Shown: positions 37,986 through 49,810 of the stretch, piece after piece
How the letters are laid out: every line of letters starts with the position of its first letter
Numbering within the stretch: the stretch's first letter is position 1
Assembly: GCF_036373705.1 (NCBI RefSeq)
Contig: NC_089850.1
Location: 19,449,256-19,513,255, forward strand
DNA: 64,000 bases
Direction: 5' to 3'
From: Amia ocellicauda
Lineage: Eukaryota > Chordata > Actinopteri > Amiiformes > Amiidae
The notes under the pieces: generated by a model
What the model was told of the DNA's origin: nothing
The model's database searches: none
Seen by the model: the letters and a program-made list of their open reading frames with translations, nothing else
Translations under genes and position numbers: made by a program

Positions 37986-40835
37986 CTACACTCATCACTG
38001 GACCGCGACACAATGGCCAGTCAGGCGTGAGTCTGCAGGAGCACGGACAACAGTCCTCAAGATCAAGAAAGATCACAGACTCAGTGATTCCAATTTGGTG
38101 CCTATACTGTTATTTTTCATTTATCTTGCTGCAGCTGAAGTACAGAAAGCAAGATTAACTGCAGGGAACCGTTAGGAACCAGTAGGCACTAAAAACACTG
38201 TACAAAATCTTTTGACTGAAGGCAGCAGGGGTGGAGGGCACCAACTCTCCAATGCCTGGCTTTAGGCTACATCCGACTTAAAACTATAAATAAGCCTGAC
38301 TGAGAATGTACACCTAGTGCAGCACCTGGACATACACCTGGGCTTAAGTCCTACGGCTCAAAGAGTAGACATAAGGATTTAACCACGGTGGTACTATTAA
38401 AAAAACAATGTACATATCAAATAAATAAATAAAATGTATGCTACGTTTAGTAAGCATACCAGCAACCGTTCAGACGTGAAGGAGTGATAAGAGATCGAAA
38501 CAATCCAATGACGACAGATCCTTTAAAAGCCAACCTCTAGAACGCTCTGTTGGAGATGCCTTAATAAAAAATAAAAATACATAAAATCACAAATCCTTTG
38601 CTTAGAGTTTGTTTCTAATTTAGGGCAAAAACCTTCAACCTGACTGAATTCCCACAGTTGAACGCAATTAAATCCTAAAATAATCCTTGAATCCCTAGCT
38701 CTCCTAATAGAGACAAGTCTATAATGGAATGTGGTTTTGTACAAGATTCCTGCCTTCCCCCCTTTGAAAGACGCGCATTAACCAGTTCTTCTGCAATCCC
38801 CTCCTGTAACACGTCAGCTATAGTGCTGTACATTATCAATTATTTCCTAGTTGACACATGAGAAAATAAACAACTCTGCATACAACCGCTGAAGCTTGTT
38901 ATTAGAGTTTCAAGAGTAATAAAGTCAAAAGAATAAGAATTATACTGGGTTTGGCAATACGCATACAAAAATGCTACATTGTGGATGTTACAGACGATAT
39001 GCATGACTACATTTTCATTGAGTTTTCTTTTTTTTTTTTTCTGTACTGGTACATACTAATGCAAATTAGTTTGCTGTGCAGAGGACGCTAAGAACTCAAT
39101 TTCTCGTGCCATTTCATTCACTCTGTATTTTAACCCACTGGACATAGCACAACATTATGTTATTGTAGTTTAAACAAAATGTTTTAAAGGTTTTACACAA
39201 CCTAGCTTATTGAATGTGTGATGGATGCACACTGTATAAAATGTTAGTTCAACAGATAAAAACTGAAATGACTGTCCTGTTGTTGTTTTCAAGTGAAACG
39301 CCTCACCTGCCTGAATCACAGGTTTCTGCCTCGCTGTCTGACATTTAAGGGGTGTCGCACCTTGTCAGTTTCTTTAACGTGATGCATCATTAATCGTGTG
39401 GAAAAAATGATGTGGGAATCAACACCACCCTAATTCCTCCAGATCGGACTGTTACACCATTCAAGATCCCTTGGATTCAGACTGGGGCTCCTTCAGGAGT
39501 TAGTCATGTATATGTCTGACATATTAAGGGCCTGCGTTCCTAACCACTTCAAAAGCTGAGGTAGCCAAAACTATTAGCATAAGAAACCCTGAGTACTAGG
39601 AGAAGGGTGTTGGAGAACTGCATAGTAAACGTGTGAGGTCTGGTGGTCCTTCACTATGGGACAGCACTTGTTTACATTAATGCAGCACCTAAATGCTTTA
39701 AATTTTACAGTAAATGGCTTCTCTGTGGTCCAGTTTTAGTAGTTCTGTAGCCCATTTATAACACATGACATTTGCAGATTAACAGAGCCAGGTTCTACAC
39801 AGAGGTAAAGTAACAGCACAAAAACAGGAGCAAACTACCCCCAAAACGCATCTGATAGCTGGGCTTTGTGCTTATGTGCTTATATTCATCTCAATGAGGC
39901 AAAAGACATTCAGGAAAGTGGACAGAGTTAGTTGCGGGGCAGGATTCATCAGGATTACCTGAACACAGTCACTACATTCAACAACAACAACATTTCTTTC
40001 GCAGACTAGAAAGCGCCGCGATGCGTGAAGGTGCACTGCGCGCCTGCGTGTGCCGCACATTTGCGCAGATCTGCAGAATCCCACGATCTGATTGGTGGAG
40101 CCGCGCAGATCCGCGCAGAACTGCGGATCTCAGCGCCACGAAGGCGACCTCAGCTTTACCAAAGCCGACTAACCCACATCACACACACTTCGCCATTATC
40201 AAGATTAGCCATACAGCATTTGAATTGGACCTATCGCACCCAAAAACCGACCAGAACTCGTAAGTCCAGGGCAACCATAGTGCACACACCAGGCATTTAA
40301 AACTACAAGTCTCGTATGGACATTTAGGCATGCACTGATATAAATATACATAGCGAGATAGACAGACAGATATAGCAGTGAAAATAGATGCGATATATTT
40401 TGCACTGTTTTGCAAAAGTGACAATATCAGGAATAGCAAATCATACCCCCTTACTAGCGACACACTTTCCGCGTCAAGCCGGGCTGGGGTAAACACAGCT
40501 CCACGCAGCTCGGATCACACCGCACTGGTTAGACTGGGTCTGGCACCTCCGGAACCTGCTTTAACACCTGACAGGCCAACAATGCGGTGTTGGATACCAT
40601 GCAAACTGCTTGTCACGTCGCCAGCATTTATGTTGGAAACAATGTTTACAATCACCACGATTAGGCCACTCAACACACATGCACATTAGATCGTAATAGC
40701 TGCTATTGAGCGAATGCATGACCCATACATACCATCACAGAGGTAGCCCCGCAGCCCGCTGCCACGTTTATTACAATGAAAATCAACACATCATAAAAGC
40801 GCTCCCCCGGACACAGCTATCAAATGGTTACTCAC

Positions 40836-40990
40836 GGGTTGTTAAGATATCAGTCTCGCTTTAGCGGCTCATTCCCGTTTGCATTCAGCACTTCACGTCT
40901 CTCTGGTCCGGCGTCCTGCTGCTGCCGCCGCCGCCGATACACGACGCGCTGCATCCGGGCACTCGGGCCCCGCACTGCCGCACGCTGCCA
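40836..40990 (-). other. CNST: CNST noncoding first exon (predicted)
   Basis: On the minus strand a CpG-rich stretch ends at the strong splice donor CCC|GTGAGT (exon end 40836). The next acceptor in the gene, CCACAG at 26430, opens the exon that contains the ATG. The upstream limit is placed at the composite promoter motif near 40990 and is approximate. Confidence 0.55.
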
Positions 40991-41080
40991 TCTTCCGGGT
41001 CGACGGACCCACTGCAGCCGCGCCGCGCCGACACACTGCCGGCTCTGCTTGTGCCTGGCGTAGCTAACTTGGGTGAACGC
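40880..41080 (-). promoter_or_regulatory. CNST: CpG-island promoter of CNST
   Basis: This is the densest CpG cluster in the middle of the window. On the minus strand it contains CCGGAAGATGGC (40998-40987), which joins an ETS core (CCGGAAG) to a YY1 core (AAGATGGC). YY1 sites in this orientation usually lie just downstream of the start site in housekeeping promoters, which fits the predicted first exon. There is no TATA box. Confidence 0.6.
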
Positions 41081-41232
41081 GTTACAGCAATTCGGCATTA
41101 CTTTTTATTAATGCCAATTCATTTTGTTTTCTTCAAATATGATGTTTGTAAGTGATTAACGGATTATTCTAGATCCCTCGATTTGCGTTTTCAGGTGCCA
41201 AGTTGGATATAGTCAATCTTGCTGGGATCATA

Positions 41233-42129
41233 CACCTATCAGCCATAACATTATGACCACTGACAGGTGAAGTGAATAACACTGATAATCTCGTTATCAT
41301 GGCACCTGTCAGTAGGTGGGATATATTAGGCAGTAAGTGAACATTTTGTCCTCAAAATTGAGGTGTCAGAAGCAGGAAAAATGGGCAGCGTAAGGATCTG
41401 AGCGACTTTGACAAGGGCCAAATTGTGATGGCTAGACGACTGGGTCAGAGCATCTCCAAAACTGCAGCTCTTGTGGGGTGTTCCCGGTCTGCAGTGGTCA
41501 GTACCTGTCAAAAGTGGTCCAAGGAAGGAAAAGCGGTGAACCGGCGACAGGGTCATGGGCGGCCAAGGCTCATTGATGCACGTGGGGAGCGAAGGCTGGC
41601 CCGTGTGGTCCGATCCAACAGACGAGCTACTGTAGCTCAAATTGCTGAAAAAGTGAATGCTGGTTCTGATAGAAAGGTGTCAGAACACACAGTGCATCGC
41701 AGTTTGTTGCGTATGGGGCTGCGTAGCCGCAGACCAGTCAGGGTGCCCATGCTGACCCCTGTCCACTGCCGAAAGCGCCTACAATGGGCACGTGAGCATC
41801 AGAACTGGACCACGGAGCAATGGAAGAAGGTGGCCTGGTCTGATGAATCACGAGTTCAAGGTGTTGACTTGGCCTCCAAATTCCCCAGATCTCAATCCAA
41901 TCAAGCATCTGTGGGATGTGCTGGACAAACACGTCCGATCCATGGAGGCCCCACCTTGCAACTTACAGGACTTAAAGGATCTGCTGCTAACGTCTTGGTG
42001 CCAGATACCACAGCACACCTTCAGAGGTCTAGTGGAGTCCATGCCTCGACGGGTCAGGGCTGTTTTGGCGGCACAAGGGGGACCTACACAATATTAGACA
42101 GGTGGTCATAATGTTATGGCTGATCGGTG
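41233..42129 (+). mobile_element. Internally deleted Tc1-like transposon
   Basis: The termini are CACCTATCAGCCATAACAT and, on the other strand, CACCGATCAGCCATAACAT. They continue into TATGACCAC on both sides, and TA flanks each end (41231-41232 and 42130-42131). The element is about 0.9 kb, roughly 0.6 kb shorter than a complete one. It lies about 150 bp upstream of the CNST CpG promoter. Confidence 0.92.
41381..42097 (+). pseudogene. Tc1-like transposase with central deletion
   Basis: The N-terminal DNA-binding half ([19 protein letters not shown], then the second helix-turn-helix region) runs to the first catalytic Asp in WSDES. The sequence then jumps directly to [19 protein letters not shown] in another frame. 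The middle third, including the second catalytic Asp, is absent, and the third catalytic residue reads K instead of E. A one-base shift also disrupts the start near 41381-41400. Confidence 0.9.
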
Positions 42130-42363
42130 TATAATACATAGGCTTCATTATATTTATGTTCAAAAGGAAATTTAATAATTGTATATAATAATTTGCATAG
42201 ATATGTTCGGTTACTTTACACGACAGTCTATATTGAAATTAAACCTAATCCTCGATAATAGATTTAGTGGCTACTGTGTGTATGGAATATACTTATGGAA
42301 GATCATTTGTCCTAACATTAATGAAGTGGGTATTTATTTCGATATGTATTGAAATGTATTATA

Positions 42364-43584
42364 CACTCACCTAAAGGATTATTAGGAACACCATACTAAT
42401 ACTGTGTTTGACCCCCTTTCGCCTTCAGAACTGCCTTAATTCTACGTGGCATTGATTCAACAAGGTGCTGAAAGCATTCTTTAGAAATGTTGGCCCATAT
42501 TGATAGGATAGCATCTTGCAGTTGATGGAGATTTGTGGGATGCACATCCAGGGCACGAAGCTCCCGTTCCACCACATCCCAAAGATGCTCTATTGGGTTG
42601 AGATCTGGTGACTGTGGGGGCCAGTTTAGTACAGTGAACTCATTGTCATGTTCAAGAAACCAATTTGAAATGATTCGACCTTTGTGACATAGTGCATTAT
42701 CCTGCTGGAAGTAGCCATCAGAGGATGGGTACATGGTGGTCATAAAGGGATGGACATGGTCAGAAACAATGCTCAGGTAGGCCGTGGCATTTAAACGATG
42801 CCCAATTGGCACTAAGGGGCCTAAAGTGTGCCAAGAAAACATCCCCCACACCATTACACCACCACCACCAGCCTGCACAGTGGTAACAAGGCATGATGGA
42901 TCCATGTTCTCATTCTGTTTACGCCAAATTCTGACTCTACCATCTGAATGTCTCAACAGAAATGGAGACTCATCAGACCAGGCAACATTTTTCCAGTCTT
43001 CAACTGTCCAATTTTGGTGAGCTTGTGCAAATTGTAGCCTCTTTTTCCTATTTGTAGTGGAGATGAGTGGTACCCGGTGGGGTCTTCTGCTGTTGTAGCC
43101 CATCCGCCTCAAGGTTGTACGTGTTGTGGCTTCACAAATGCTTTGCTGCATACCTCGGTTGTAACGAGTGGTTATTTCAGTCAAAGTTGCTCTTCTATCA
43201 GCTTGAATCAGTCGGCCCATTCTCCTCTGACCTCTAGCATCAACAAGGCATTTTCGCCCACAGGACTGCCGCATACTGGATGTTTTTCCCTTTTCACACC
43301 ATTCTTTGTAAACCCTAGAAATGGTTGTGCGTGAAAATCCCAGTAACTGAGCAGATTGTGAAATACTCAGACCGGCCCGTCTGGCACCAACAACCATGCC
43401 ACGCTCAAAATGGCTTAAATCACCTTTCTTTCCCATTCAGACATTCAGTTTGGAGTTCAGGAGATTGTCTTGACCAGGACCACACCCCTAAATGCATTGA
43501 AGCAACTTCCATGTGATTGGTTGGTTAGATAATTGCATTAATGAGAAATTGAACAGGTGTTCCTAATAATCCTTTAGGTGAGTG
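42364..43584 (-). mobile_element. Complete Tc1/mariner-type transposon
   Basis: The inverted repeats are at least 29 bases and identical on both sides (CACTCACCTAAAGGATTATT, then AGGAACACC). They are flanked by TA at 42362-42363 and 43585-43586. Length is 1.22 kb and a single intact transposase gene fills the interior. Identical termini and an unbroken ORF point to a young insertion. It sits 234 bp from the deleted Tc1 element, upstream of CNST. Confidence 0.95.
42396..43436 (-). CDS. Intact Tc1/mariner transposase, DD36E spacing
   Basis: The ORF is 346 codons with no break and starts MGKKGDLSHFERGMVVGARR. The N-terminus has a helix-turn-helix (AQLLGFSRTTISRVYKEW), a basic linker, and a second DNA-binding region. 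The catalytic residues are all present: Asp in WSDES, Asp in QQDNALCH, Glu in SPDLNPIEHLWD. I count 36 residues between the second Asp and the Glu, against 34 in classical Tc1, so this fits the DD36E group (described as Incomer in the literature as I recall). The enzyme would cut and paste its own element by binding the terminal repeats. Confidence 0.95.
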   Translation of the reverse strand: MGKKGDLSHFERGMVVGARRAGLSISQSAQLLGFSRTTISRVYKEWCEKGKTSSMRQSCGRKCLVDARGQRRMGRLIQADRRATLTEITTRYNRGMQQSICEATTRTTLRRMGYNSRRPHRVPLISTTNRKKRLQFAQAHQNWTVEDWKNVAWSDESPFLLRHSDGRVRIWRKQNENMDPSCLVTTVQAGGGGVMVWGMFSWHTLGPLVPIGHRLNATAYLSIVSDHVHPFMTTMYPSSDGYFQQDNALCHKGRIISNWFLEHDNEFTVLNWPPQSPDLNPIEHLWDVVERELRALDVHPTNLHQLQDAILSIWANISKECFQHLVESMPRRIKAVLKAKGGQTQY

Positions 43585-43589
43585 TATAT

Positions 43590-45320
43590 ACAAGTATGTA
43601 AACATGAACCTGGATCTTCCACACAAGGACCCGAGTCTTCTGATAGTTACAGGTTTGAGTAACATAGCTTTAAAATGTACAAGCTAGGCCACATTGAAAA
43701 CTACTTGTTTAATGTAAAGTGTTATAGAAATTACACATACTTTATTGGTAATAGCAATAGTAAAAATGTGGTAAAATCATAGTAAAGATTTTACAATATG
43801 ATAAAACCATGGTCAAACACTGGAAAGTATACCATGCTAAAAATATGTTATGATAGTGTAGAGAGGTAATAATACAATATTGTATACACACATCAACCAT
43901 AACAATAGATTGCAAGGAATGGTTTTTTGGTTCCACAATTGTTGTCAATGGGATTATCATTAATTATTAATCATATGTGTAAAAAAAGCACAAGCAACAT
44001 AACTAGTATGAGTTAAAAAAGACTACGGGCTTTTATTTATTGTGTCATAAGATTGAGTGTATAAAGGACATTTTATGGAAAAAAAAATTCTTACAATACA
44101 TCAAAATATTTTTTAATTCTAATGACAAGTTTCAAATGAAAACTCAATATAATTCCCAGGTGGAGATAAATTAGCTAATCCCACAGATACTGTACTCTGT
44201 GTTTCTAATGTTTCAGAAGAATGTTCACTTAATATATCAGCCATTTCCATATTTTAACCAGTGATGGGAAAAGAAAATCACAATCAATTCAGGCCATTGC
44301 ACACTTGCAGTGGAAAGTTACCTGTCTTAAGTGACTCTGGTTATAATGTAATTGTTCTGAAGGTTTTAATTCCATTTGTCTTGCCATTAAGTAAAGAATT
44401 TCTGTAAGAATTAACAATCAGAAGAAGTCAGCCCCAGGTGACAAAATGTGAAATCTGTACTGCATCGTGTGTTTGCATCCATTCTGTAAGCATGTCTTTA
44501 CACAAGAGGTTGCAGGTGTATGGACAGAAAGCTACACAGAGATTCAATAGGAACCGTCAAGAAACATGTGCCCAAACTATTCAGATGAATAAGCGAAATA
44601 ATGGCCTCCTCTCCTTTCTTTTGAGTGCTATTCACTCAAGTATGAAAGGCACTATATAAATAATGTTTTATTATGATTATTCAACTACCTCTCTGTGACA
44701 GGGCACACAGGAAAGAAAGAGCAGTAACAGGCTTTATTAATATTATCATCAATGTGAAGCGACTCCTCATTAAATACTGAAGATAATATCAAGTTGGTGT
44801 TTCTTATTAACTGGGTTTTCTTAGCCATCTCTATAATTCACAAGGCTTACTTGCAACCAGACTGAGAATTTGAAAAACACAAGACGACAAGAATAAATAT
44901 GTTAGGTATGTTTCATCAACAGTATATTACACTTTTCTGCTTAAAAAAATACATATGAAAGTTCATGTATTGAGAACATTCCATGTCCTTTTTGAGAAAT
45001 TCCATGGAAGGTTATTCAATAAAATTATTTTCAGATTCCTATGTACAAGACAAGCAAATCATTTACAAGATAAAGTAACTCTGTAAAGACATTCTGCAGC
45101 TGTTCATTTAAAGCAGTCTGGTTCATTTTTCATTGAAAACAAAAGGTCATGTTATTTTTTTTTAATGCAATATGGGAGGGAAGAGGCTGGAAACGCAAGC
45201 TGATCGAGACCGACCTTCAACATGTATCGCTCACACCAGTGAAAGGTCAGGACTGGACACCAGTGTGTTATCGATTTTACAGTTCCTGAACCACAGGAGT
45301 CTCATGTCAGGCGGGCAGCA
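43590..45320. other. Intergenic, with possible TFB2M 3' UTR
   Basis: No exon or RNA gene is seen. A retroelement-like tail, AAAGGCACTATATAAAT, lies at 44646-44662. The part from 45320 down to about 45140 is probably the TFB2M 3' UTR: an ATTAAA signal is on the minus strand at 45166-45161. Confidence 0.45.
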
Positions 45321-45321
45321 G

Positions 45322-48300
45322 TCACTGGCAGCCTGTGTTTCGCGTGTTTTCCAGGATCTCCTCATACAGCCAGCTCTGCGTGAACTCCTCCGAGTGCTCC
45401 ATCGCCTCGAAGAGACGCTTGTACTCCTCTGGGTACACCAGTCCGGTGAGAATGTCTTCTGGCAAGTCCACCTGTCTCAGCAACTTGGCTCCGCTTCCAG
45501 GGCTCCAAGAACTACACGGAATCAAAGAGCAGACGGTGGGTATAGCCATTTCAGAAAACAAGGTTAATTTACTCTCCAACACCCGGTGACAGCGCTGCAT
45601 CAAACAGGACAGAAAACCTGACACTTACATATGCTTAAATGTCTCTCTAGGTTATAATCATCCTTACATTTCAAGCATGCACTGAAAACACTTCTTAGAG
45701 CATTAGCAGACCGCTTTTGGTGCGTCTGTTTGGGTTGTCGTTGTTCTATCAATCCATCGGCTGTTATTGGATGTGACAGCACCCATTGCACAGTTACAGG
45801 AGCCAAGCGGAGTTTGCCTTCCACACGCAACACAAGTTCCTCTCTTGTCTCACACGCACTACCTGTATTTCTACTGCTGTATTCAAGGGAAGGGACTGGA
45901 AAAGTCAAGTCCACACAGGCAAATACTGCTGTGGGACGCCACCACCGGATGAAACTAATTTCAACTTCGTTCCTTACATACAAGATCTAAAGAGCATTTG
46001 TTGCTTGAAGAAGAAAAAAAGCTTGCGTCAAAAATGATGGGCATCTCCGTACCATTGTCATCACTTCATCAATCCCATATACCAGTAATGTCACAGGAGC
46101 GGAGTTAATATTGATGTTTTACTGAAATGCCTTCTCGGTAGGCCTTCACAGGTCACTGCTGTACTTACTTCAGCCTGTCCGCCAACTTGGCCTTGCGTTT
46201 GGCCAGACACTGTTTGATCATCATGACCAGCGTGGAGGTGTTGGAGGGCGTCAGGGTGGCCGAGAACAGGTCCCTGCGCGGGGTGATCCTCACCAGGCAC
46301 AGGTGGTCATTCGTCAACTGCTCAGAAGGAACAAAAGGATGCTGCTGATGAGATGTATACATACTAGAGGTCTTCACGGGTCCACCCAAACCCGAGGACC
46401 CGGGACCCGACCTGGGACCCGTACGGGTTCGGGTCAATATTTTAAATGGTCAGCCGGGTCCAGGTCGGGTCCCATTCTTGTACTTCGGGTCCCGCGTCTG
46501 TTTAACATTGTGTGTAATACCCGAGTGATGCAATGACTTTACCAATTGACGATTGGCTCTTTTATTTAGAAGGCGGGACTTATTGCGCCATATTGGTGTT
46601 CGACAGATGACGTAAACTGAAGTGCATTATTAGCGTTGGTGCCATTTGTGAGATATCGTGGAGTTCGTTCGCTTTGTATCTAAAATCTATGGCAGACGCG
46701 TCTCAGAGCACAATGACAGCACATTTGTCATGCTAATGTCAGCGCCGTGGCATTGAACGAGCAGTCGTTATTATAGTTCAAAAGGGCAAACAGTGGAAGT
46801 TATCGTATTATGCGAGATACAAAAAAACTGCAAAACTGAAAAGTCGCGTTTGTCCTCTGCAACCGTGACAGCAAGTGGAATTTTGAAGCTGAAATAATGA
46901 GTGGATTATACAGGCGCTTTCAATCAGCAAGAGGAGCAACATGGATGCTACTTTACCAGCTTTCCTGGCAAGGAGGATGGATTGTATGCGTCACGGTCAG
47001 GTACAGGAGAGAAGCTACTAACGTTACATTAGGTAAGACACAAAGTTTTATTTTCACAACTTGTAAATTAACTTGTTAATAGCGATTAGCTGTAGGATCT
47101 TTGCCGGTTCAATCGGGTCTGTGTGTCCAGGTTTCAAATAATAGACGTGTCCGGGTCGGGTCCGGGTAGCACATTTCCGGGTCTCTTCGGGTTCGGGCAC
47201 ATATTTTTGGACCCGTGAAGACCTCTAATACATACGTGTACGTGTATATAAACCTGCCGCCCCGTGCCCCCGAGGACTGGACATTGATGTCCGGGGATAC
47301 TGTGGACGCCTGCATTACTGCCACACTGGTGAGAGTGTAACGGACGCATTACAGACGAGACACTTACGATGCTCTTGGGTACCGCAGAGGACTTGGATGT
47401 GGTGAGAAATGATGACCACGGCTCCTGAGGAAGGGAAGCAGAGAGAAGGAGTGAGTGTGTGCTGCTTCGGTCTCAAATTCAGAGGGGAGCCGCTCCTTCA
47501 ATCCGATTCTCATTTTCTTTTGTGCTGTACACACACGTGCACAGTTTTACATTTAAGCTTCTCTTCTTTTTAAAATGACAAGACTCTCCAGACCCCAGAA
47601 GGCTTTTGCTTGAAACATCCACCTACCTTGTCGTTGACTGGGATCTCTGTGTGCTATATTTGGAAAGGACGCCTGTTAACTGTCTATTGTTCTTATTAAT
47701 TCAAGGTCCGCTACAAGACGCTACACTCACCTTGTGCAGAAGCTGGATGTCACAGGCCATCTGCCACAGACAGCCTAGAGCCATGTAATTCTTCATGTCC
47801 CCCGGACTGCAAACCAGTTTCTGTACGAAATCAGAACAAGAGGAAAAAGGCTGAGTAAAACAATCACGCACATAAACGGTTCTGGAAAAGGAACCTACTG
47901 TCAGAATATGACACTGTTTGAGGCATTAAGGCACAGGTTGGCACAGACAGGTGGCTCATTTCAGCTGACCATGATCCACTCCAAATGATTAAGGAGACAC
48001 TTGTGCTAATCAATCAATTCGTCTGTCGTAGGAGGAGAATTTAATTATTTTGTTATAAAAGTTATGGGAGTGCAGACATCGTATTTGCACTTTAGGAAAA
48101 GACAAATTGCAAATGCATAACGTAATCTGAGATTCCATTACAATGTGGTTCGCCCTCCTACCGTGTATTCCTTTTCGCTGATGAACATGAGCAGCTCCAC
48201 TCTGCCGTAGCGGAAGATGGACAGGCGCTCGTACAGGGCGTAGACGAGCTTCCACAGCATGTTCCTCTCGTTCCGCTGCGAGAAAATCCCCACCACTTTG

Positions 48301-48631
48301 ACGGGCACATCTACCGAAACAATACACACACATACAGAACCAAAATGATGGATGTATCAAAATATTATTAAAATAGTTTGATCCTCTAGGGTAGGTGTCC
48401 CCCAATCTTGGCCCTGGAGAGCTGCAGATTTTCAGCACGATGGTGGAGAGACCAAATCCTCACCTTCAGTCCAGGGGACCTCGGAGATCCCCAGATTGTT
48501 GAAGAGCTTCTCTGAATACATGGCTGGAGGCCTCATGGTTCCCTGTCCAATGGGATCGAGTTTGAAGAAGTCGCAGTGAACCACTTCCAGCTGCCCGTCC
48601 AGACTGTTCTCCAGGACCTGTGACAGACACA

Positions 48632-48695
<64 letters not shown>

Positions 48696-49798
48696 GAGCT
48701 CGTTAGCCTTCAGAAGCATTAGAATTGGACTTGATGGAAATCAGGTGTAATCGAAACAAAACCAATGACTCACAACCCAGAGCACGTACTACAGCCTGTG
48801 TGAAAACAGCTAAGACGGCACTCAGAAATAGACACAAATCTTTACCTGTAGATCTGGAAGGAAGGCTTTATCACTTTCAAGGGCAACTATTCTCTGTGCT
48901 CCAGAGTTAAGCAAAGTTCGAGTTAAGACTCCAGGACCTATAAGAAACACACAAACAAACAAACAAACAAAAAAATGGTTGTCAAACCGAGAGCTATGGT
49001 CACAAAGCCAATATGAGACCGTGTTCTTTATTTGACAGTCGAGCATTCAAACCAGACAACACTAAATTAAAAAAGTTCTACCTTGATAAATGTACATTTT
49101 AAAACCTGCTTTAGACACTTCTAAAACTATGTGGGGAAAATATAAGAAAATACGTTCCTCTGTAGAGTGATTGGCTGATTAGCAGCAGTGTCTGTTCATA
49201 AGTAGAACTTACTAACTTTAAGCACATTTTCTCGTTAACTAATTATGCATTTATTTTGTTTAGTTTTTTTTTTACAGTGAAGACAAAACCAGGGGTTGTG
49301 GGCATCTTTTCTCCTGTTGCTCACAAACACCCAACAGAGAGAGACAGGGGCAGGGGCAGGCGTACCGGGGTTGCACTCAAAGATGACCGCCCTGCTGTCC
49401 GCGAGGTCGTGCTCCAGCTCGTCGGCCACCAGCCTGGCCAGCCGTGGGTCCACGATGAACCTTCGAATAGTCTTGCAGGCCTGTGCCTTTATAGTGTGCT
49501 CCTCCACTTCCCCCAAGTCTAGGAAGTCATATCTGCACAGGGGCCTCGACTGGCCCTGCAGGGAGCAGGCGATAGCGGACAGGTTCCTCTGGGCACTGCC
49601 GAGGCGGGAGGAGAGAGGTTCGGGTTTGGATGCCGGATGGGCCGCCTGCTTCAGTGCTCCCCCGCCGAGAGCAGCCGTGTCCAGGGAGTACGCCCGTGCC
49701 CGGTGCGGAGCCGTCGGGGCCCGTCTCCCACGTATCAGGCAGCCGGCGGTCCGCACGGCCAGCACCAGCAGCCGGGACCCATGACAGGGCGTAGACAT
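45322..49798 (-). CDS. TFB2M: Mitochondrial transcription factor B2 (dimethyladenosine transferase 2)
   Basis: Eight coding exons in transcription order: 49798-49366, 48937-48846, 48617-48464, 48310-48162, 47820-47731, 47424-47368, 46317-46169 and 45511-45322. They sum to 1314 nt (437 aa). Every junction is GT-AG and in phase. TFB2M belongs to the rRNA adenine dimethyltransferase fold family and acts in the mitochondrial matrix with TFAM and POLRMT, helping to melt promoters. The N-terminus is Arg-rich without acidic residues for about 37 residues, as expected for a matrix targeting peptide. The S-adenosylmethionine-site motif FECNPGPGVLT spans exons 1-2. [14 protein letters not shown] (exon 2) and [11 protein letters not shown] (exon 3) match the family blocks, and the C-terminus [13 protein letters not shown] matches the conserved end. 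The protein is about 40 residues longer than human TFB2M, mostly at the N-terminus. Confidence 0.95.
46365..47227. mobile_element. Non-autonomous hAT-type element
   Basis: The element is 863 bp, with inverted ends TAGAGGTCTTCACGGGTCC on both sides followed by GGGTCC-rich subterminal repeats. It is flanked by a perfect 8-bp direct repeat, ATACATAC (46357-46364 and 47228-47235), the hallmark target duplication of hAT transposons. The interior has only a short open frame (46897-47079) and no recognisable transposase domain. It occupies the TFB2M intron between exons 6 and 7. Confidence 0.93.
48381..48440. repeat. Old dispersed repeat fragment
   Basis: The core CAATCTTGGCCCTGGAGAGC resembles the fragment at 23981-24065, and a looser relative lies near 36840. 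It lies next to TFB2M exon 3. The family is not identified. Confidence 0.35.
48633..48692. repeat. TFB2M: AC/TG microsatellite beside a splice acceptor
   Basis: Thirty AC units on the + strand, read as TG on the TFB2M transcript strand. Only about 15 bases separate the run from the acceptor of TFB2M exon 3 at 48618, so the repeat occupies the usual polypyrimidine-tract position. Confidence 0.95.
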
Positions 49799-49810
49799 GG
49801 CAGCAGGATT

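Larger units (their letters stand above)
26430..40835. other. CNST: CNST first intron (5' UTR intron)
   Basis: About 14.4 kb between the noncoding first exon and the exon carrying the ATG. It holds microsatellites, one near-complete SINE and one SINE fragment, annotated separately. I found no coding exon on either strand. A CpG-rich patch near 40010-40150 could be an additional regulatory region. Confidence 0.6.

Noticed and set aside
40021..40300. CpG-rich forward frames near 40.0-40.3 kb
   Set aside because: No family similarity and no splice support; the region could be regulatory but not evidently coding.
46897..47079. Short frame inside the hAT-type element
   Set aside because: No transposase motifs; too short and without similarity I recognise.
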